From positions 558,001 to 622,000 of the forward strand of contig CANLOQ010000001.1 of NCBI GenBank assembly GCA_947492925.1: a DNA stretch of 64,000 nt. Direction: 5' to 3'. Numbering within the stretch: position 1 is the stretch's first letter; every line of letters starts with the position of its first letter. The notes under the pieces were generated by a model. The model did not search any database, was not told where the DNA came from, and saw nothing but the letters and a program-made list of their open reading frames with translations. Shown in pieces: positions 61,405 through 64,000 of the stretch. The position numbers and the translations under genes were made by a program. Origin of the DNA: an uncultured Sulfitobacter sp. Lineage in GTDB: Bacteria; Pseudomonadota; Alphaproteobacteria; Rhodobacterales; Rhodobacteraceae.

Positions 61405-64000
61405 ATGGAACGCTCGATCTTTTCGTTCATCTGGAAATACTCGAAACGTGACCAGATTTACCTGCTGCTGTTCACGCTGTTCACCTTTCCCTTTCTGTAC
61501 GCAACGCTTGAATTGCCCAAGCGCATCATCAATGACGCAATCGGGGCCGAAGTCAGCACCATAGAAGTTTTGGGGCAGTCCTTCACGCAGGTGCAATTCC
61601 TGATGCTCCTGTGTTTTGCCTATCTGGCGGCGGTGCTGGTGCATGGTTTGCTGAAGATGCGGCTGAACACGATGAAAGGCGTGCTGGCAGAACGCATGCT
61701 GCGCCGCTTTCGGTATCAACTGGTCAGCCGAATGATGCGGTTTCCCCGCAGTTACTTTCAAAACACTTCGCAGGGCGAATTGGTCAGTATGGTCACCTCA
61801 GAAGCCGAGCCAATGGGCGGGCTGATGGGCGATGCAGTGGCGCAGCCGGTGTTTCAGGCCGGGCAAATGATCATCATCGTGGTGTTCCTGTTCTTGCAAT
61901 CAGTGTGGTTTGGCATTGCCGGGGTTGCGTTGATCCCTTTGCAGGCGTGGCTGATCCCGCTGCTGCAGCGCCAAATCAATCTGCTGAACAAAGAACGCAT
62001 CGTCGAGGTTCGTCATTTTGCTGCTGAAATTGGTGAAACGGCGGCGGGCATCACCGATCTGCGCACCAACGGCGGCTGGCGCTACCGGCTGGCGGGTTTC
62101 ACCGACCGGCTTGGCCGATTGTTCCACGTGCGGTTTCGCATCTACCAGAAGAAATTCTTCATGAAGTTTCTCAACAACTTCATCACACAGCTGACACCGT
62201 TCTTTTTCTATGCCGTGGGCGGGTATCTGGCCATCAAGGGCGAAATTACCGTCGGTGCGCTGGTGGCCGCGCTGGCAGCGTACAAAGACCTGTCCAGCCC
62301 GTGGAAAGAACTGCTGGCCTATTACAACCAGACGCAGGACATGGCGCTGCGCTGGGACGTGGTGACAGAACGCTTCGCCCCGGCAGGCACCATCGACGCA
62401 GCCCTGATCGAGGGAGAACCGGAAGAAATGCCGCATCTGCGCGGTGACATTGCACTGCGCAATGTGTCGGTGCGCAACAGCAGTGGCGAATTCGTCTTGA
62501 ACGACATATCGCTGGATATTCCGGCGGGCAGTCAGGTCGCGCTGGAAGTCGGCAGTCAGTCCGAGCGCACAGCCTTGGCAGAGGTTTTGACACGCGAAAT
62601 CAATCCGGCGCGCGGACGGGTCACGATGGCAGGGCATGATCTTTCTACACTGCATCAGGCGGTGGTCGCCGCGCGCATCGGCTATGCGCAGGCGCAACCT
62701 TATCTGTTTCAGGGCGATGTGGGCACAAACCTTTTGATGCCTTTGATGAGCAGCCCCAAAACCGTGCTTTGGGACCCCAAGAAAAGCGACCGACGCACGA
62801 TTGAAGCCCGACGCAGCGGCAACAGCCCAGACAGTCTGGATGCAGAATGGCTTGATCCCGAAATTGCCGGGCTGAACACCCGCGATGACGTGCTCAAGTT
62901 CTGGTTTGAGATCACCGAGGCGCTTGGCACAGCGGATGCCATCTTTACCTCTATGCTGGACGCGCGGATTGAGCCGGAAAAACACCCTGAATTGACCAGG
63001 CACATCATTTCGCTGCGCGACGAGGTGCACGAAAAACTGATTGAGGAAGGGCTGGATGGCGCTGTCTTCCGCTTTGATCCCGAAGAGTTCAACCCCGCCG
63101 TTCCCCTTGGCGGAAACCTGATTTTCGCGACCCCTTCCCGCGCTATTTCGCAAGAGGAACTGGTGGCCGAAGGCGGATTTCTGGCGATGGTCATGGATCA
63201 GGGATTGGGCGAAAAGGCAATTGCGATCAGCCAAACTCTGGTCGAGACGCTGCACCAGACCTTTGGCATGGACGGTACTGATCACCCGCTGTTCACGGCA
63301 CTTGGGCTGGAAGAATCCCTGTATGAACAATTGGTCGATATCGCCACTCGCCGGGCTGACCGCGGGGATGCCGCGCTGTCGGCGCGGGAATTTGCGCTGT
63401 TGCTGACGGTTCCCTTTGCACTGACCGCCGAACAAATCGGGCCCGCATTTCCCGACAGCTTCAAACAGGAAATCCTTCAAATCCGTCAAAGCAAGGCCCG
63501 TGATCTGCAAAGCCGTGTCGGAGATCTGTTTGTGCCGATCGCGCCGGAAAACTACCTGCCCCGACTGACCATTCTGGAAAACCTGCTGTATGGCCGCGTG
63601 TCCAGCATGGCGGGTTTGCAGGGTGATCTGGTCAAGGACGTGGTTGCAGATATCCTGACACGACACGAACTGAGGCAGCGGGTGTCGGAAACGCTGTTTG
63701 ATGTACCGACCACCATCGGCGGCAGCAACCTGCCCGGCGTCTTTCAACAACGTGCGGCCTTCGGACGCGCTGCGATCAAACGGCCCGATGTTCTGGTGCT
63801 CAATCAATCGCTTGCGGGGCAGGATGCCGGCGCTCAGGCGCAGATCCGCAATCGGCTCAGCACGCTTTTGCCCGACACTACGCAGATCCATATCGGCGAC
63901 AGTTTCGCCGATGTAGAGACATTTGATCTGCACGTTGAAATCAAAAACGGCCAGATTGACGGTGTTGAACGGGCTGACACCGCCGACAAACAGGATCCTG
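61405..64000 (+). CDS. ABC-exporter-like protein with degenerate ATPase motifs (paralogue B), 3' end cut by the window
   Basis: First 865 residues of a close relative of the protein at 25392-28394. The membrane half is highly similar (GELVSMVTSEAEPMGGLMGD; KGEITVGALVAALAAYKDL). The ATPase half is degenerate in its own way: the Walker A position is LEVGSQSERTALAEV, the signature position is IGGSNLPG, and Walker B is VLVLNQSL with no acid. It has the same 300-residue insertion (LHQTFGMDGTDHPLF). The sequence stops just before the place where paralogue A begins its cNMP-like domain. ATG 61405 is clear; no other gene is in the 158 bp between it and the divergent ilvD. Confidence 0.85.
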   Translation, partial: MERSIFSFIWKYSKRDQIYLLLFTLFTFPFLYATLELPKRIINDAIGAEVSTIEVLGQSFTQVQFLMLLCFAYLAAVLVHGLLKMRLNTMKGVLAERMLRRFRYQLVSRMMRFPRSYFQNTSQGELVSMVTSEAEPMGGLMGDAVAQPVFQAGQMIIIVVFLFLQSVWFGIAGVALIPLQAWLIPLLQRQINLLNKERIVEVRHFAAEIGETAAGITDLRTNGGWRYRLAGFTDRLGRLFHVRFRIYQKKFFMKFLNNFITQLTPFFFYAVGGYLAIKGEITVGALVAALAAYKDLSSPWKELLAYYNQTQDMALRWDVVTERFAPAGTIDAALIEGEPEEMPHLRGDIALRNVSVRNSSGEFVLNDISLDIPAGSQVALEVGSQSERTALAEVLTREINPARGRVTMAGHDLSTLHQAVVAARIGYAQAQPYLFQGDVGTNLLMPLMSSPKTVLWDPKKSDRRTIEARRSGNSPDSLDAEWLDPEIAGLNTRDDVLKFWFEITEALGTADAIFTSMLDARIEPEKHPELTRHIISLRDEVHEKLIEEGLDGAVFRFDPEEFNPAVPLGGNLIFATPSRAISQEELVAEGGFLAMVMDQGLGEKAIAISQTLVETLHQTFGMDGTDHPLFTALGLEESLYEQLVDIATRRADRGDAALSAREFALLLTVPFALTAEQIGPAFPDSFKQEILQIRQSKARDLQSRVGDLFVPIAPENYLPRLTILENLLYGRVSSMAGLQGDLVKDVVADILTRHELRQRVSETLFDVPTTIGGSNLPGVFQQRAAFGRAAIKRPDVLVLNQSLAGQDAGAQAQIRNRLSTLLPDTTQIHIGDSFADVETFDLHVEIKNGQIDGVERADTADKQDP

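Noticed and set aside
61900-63933. 677-codon minus-strand frame opposite paralogue B
   Set aside because: Shadow of the ABC-like gene, whose plus-strand frame is clearly homologous to paralogue A.
32-63990. CRISPR array, insertion sequence, prophage or integron
   Set aside because: No short regularly spaced repeats, transposase, integrase or terminal inverted repeats were seen; the only repeats are coding duplications in the gene at 31778.

Overview
The window is chromosomal DNA of a Rhodobacterales alphaproteobacterium, most likely a marine member of the Roseobacter group. The reasons are a moderately high G+C content, two TRAP transport systems, a Rhodobacter-type polyol (smo/mtl) operon, an Irr-type iron box in front of mbfA, DUF2794- and DUF6478-type proteins, and many secreted or transport genes interleaved with housekeeping genes. 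I see no insertion sequence, phage, integrase or CRISPR array. There is one tRNA, tRNA-Arg(CCT) at 7721-7797. The species cannot be named from sequence reading alone. All family assignments come from recognising motifs by eye; no search was run.

Layout. 1-7.6 kb: a LacI-type regulator, then a polyol ABC transporter (binding protein, two permeases, ATPase), a sorbitol-type SDR dehydrogenase and mannitol 2-dehydrogenase, which together import and oxidise sugar alcohols. 7.7-10.2 kb: tRNA-Arg, a GntR-like LacI regulator and a YcaQ-type DNA glycosylase. 10.1-16.8 kb: a minus-strand TRAP transporter (SBP, small, large) followed by an IclR regulator, divergent from a GMC alcohol dehydrogenase, and an Asp/Glu-racemase-like gene. 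16.9-25.4 kb: a long plus-strand operon with a DadA-like oxidase, a second TRAP transporter interrupted by a methyltransferase, a BASS-like membrane protein and 5-oxoprolinase pxpB-pxpC-pxpA, probably an uptake and catabolic route for pyroglutamate or related amino acids.

25.4-35.2 kb is the most unusual part. It has a 1000-residue ABC-exporter-like protein with degenerate ATPase motifs, a large insertion in its nucleotide-binding domain and a C-terminal cyclic-nucleotide-binding-like domain. It is followed by a small DUF3307 membrane protein, a secreted glycosidase-like protein with a DUF4214 tail, and a 1145-residue protein with duplicated peptidoglycan-binding-like modules and a long Ala-rich helical tail built from gap-free 127-residue units. 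A close paralogue of the ABC-like protein starts at 61405 on the other strand and runs off the window.

35.3-43.3 kb: an AhpD-like protein, a creatininase-family hydrolase, a polar amino-acid ABC transporter, an amidohydrolase interrupted by one in-frame TGA, a novel ribbon-helix-helix protein with an internal duplication, and a compact bicarbonate module (beta-carbonic anhydrase, SbtA, SbtB-like PII protein). 43.4-64 kb is mostly housekeeping: a leucyl aminopeptidase and NlpC/P60 pair, paaI-paaK, a TetR regulator with an I78 inhibitor-like lipoprotein, iron-regulated mbfA, an auxin-efflux-type carrier, S-formylglutathione hydrolase, a HAD/ornithine-cyclodeaminase/hydrolase operon, an MFS carrier, zapE, several small Roseobacter-type hypotheticals and ilvD.

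The strongest candidates for something undescribed are the pair of pseudo-ATPase ABC/cNMP proteins and the 127-residue-repeat protein beside a secreted glycosidase.
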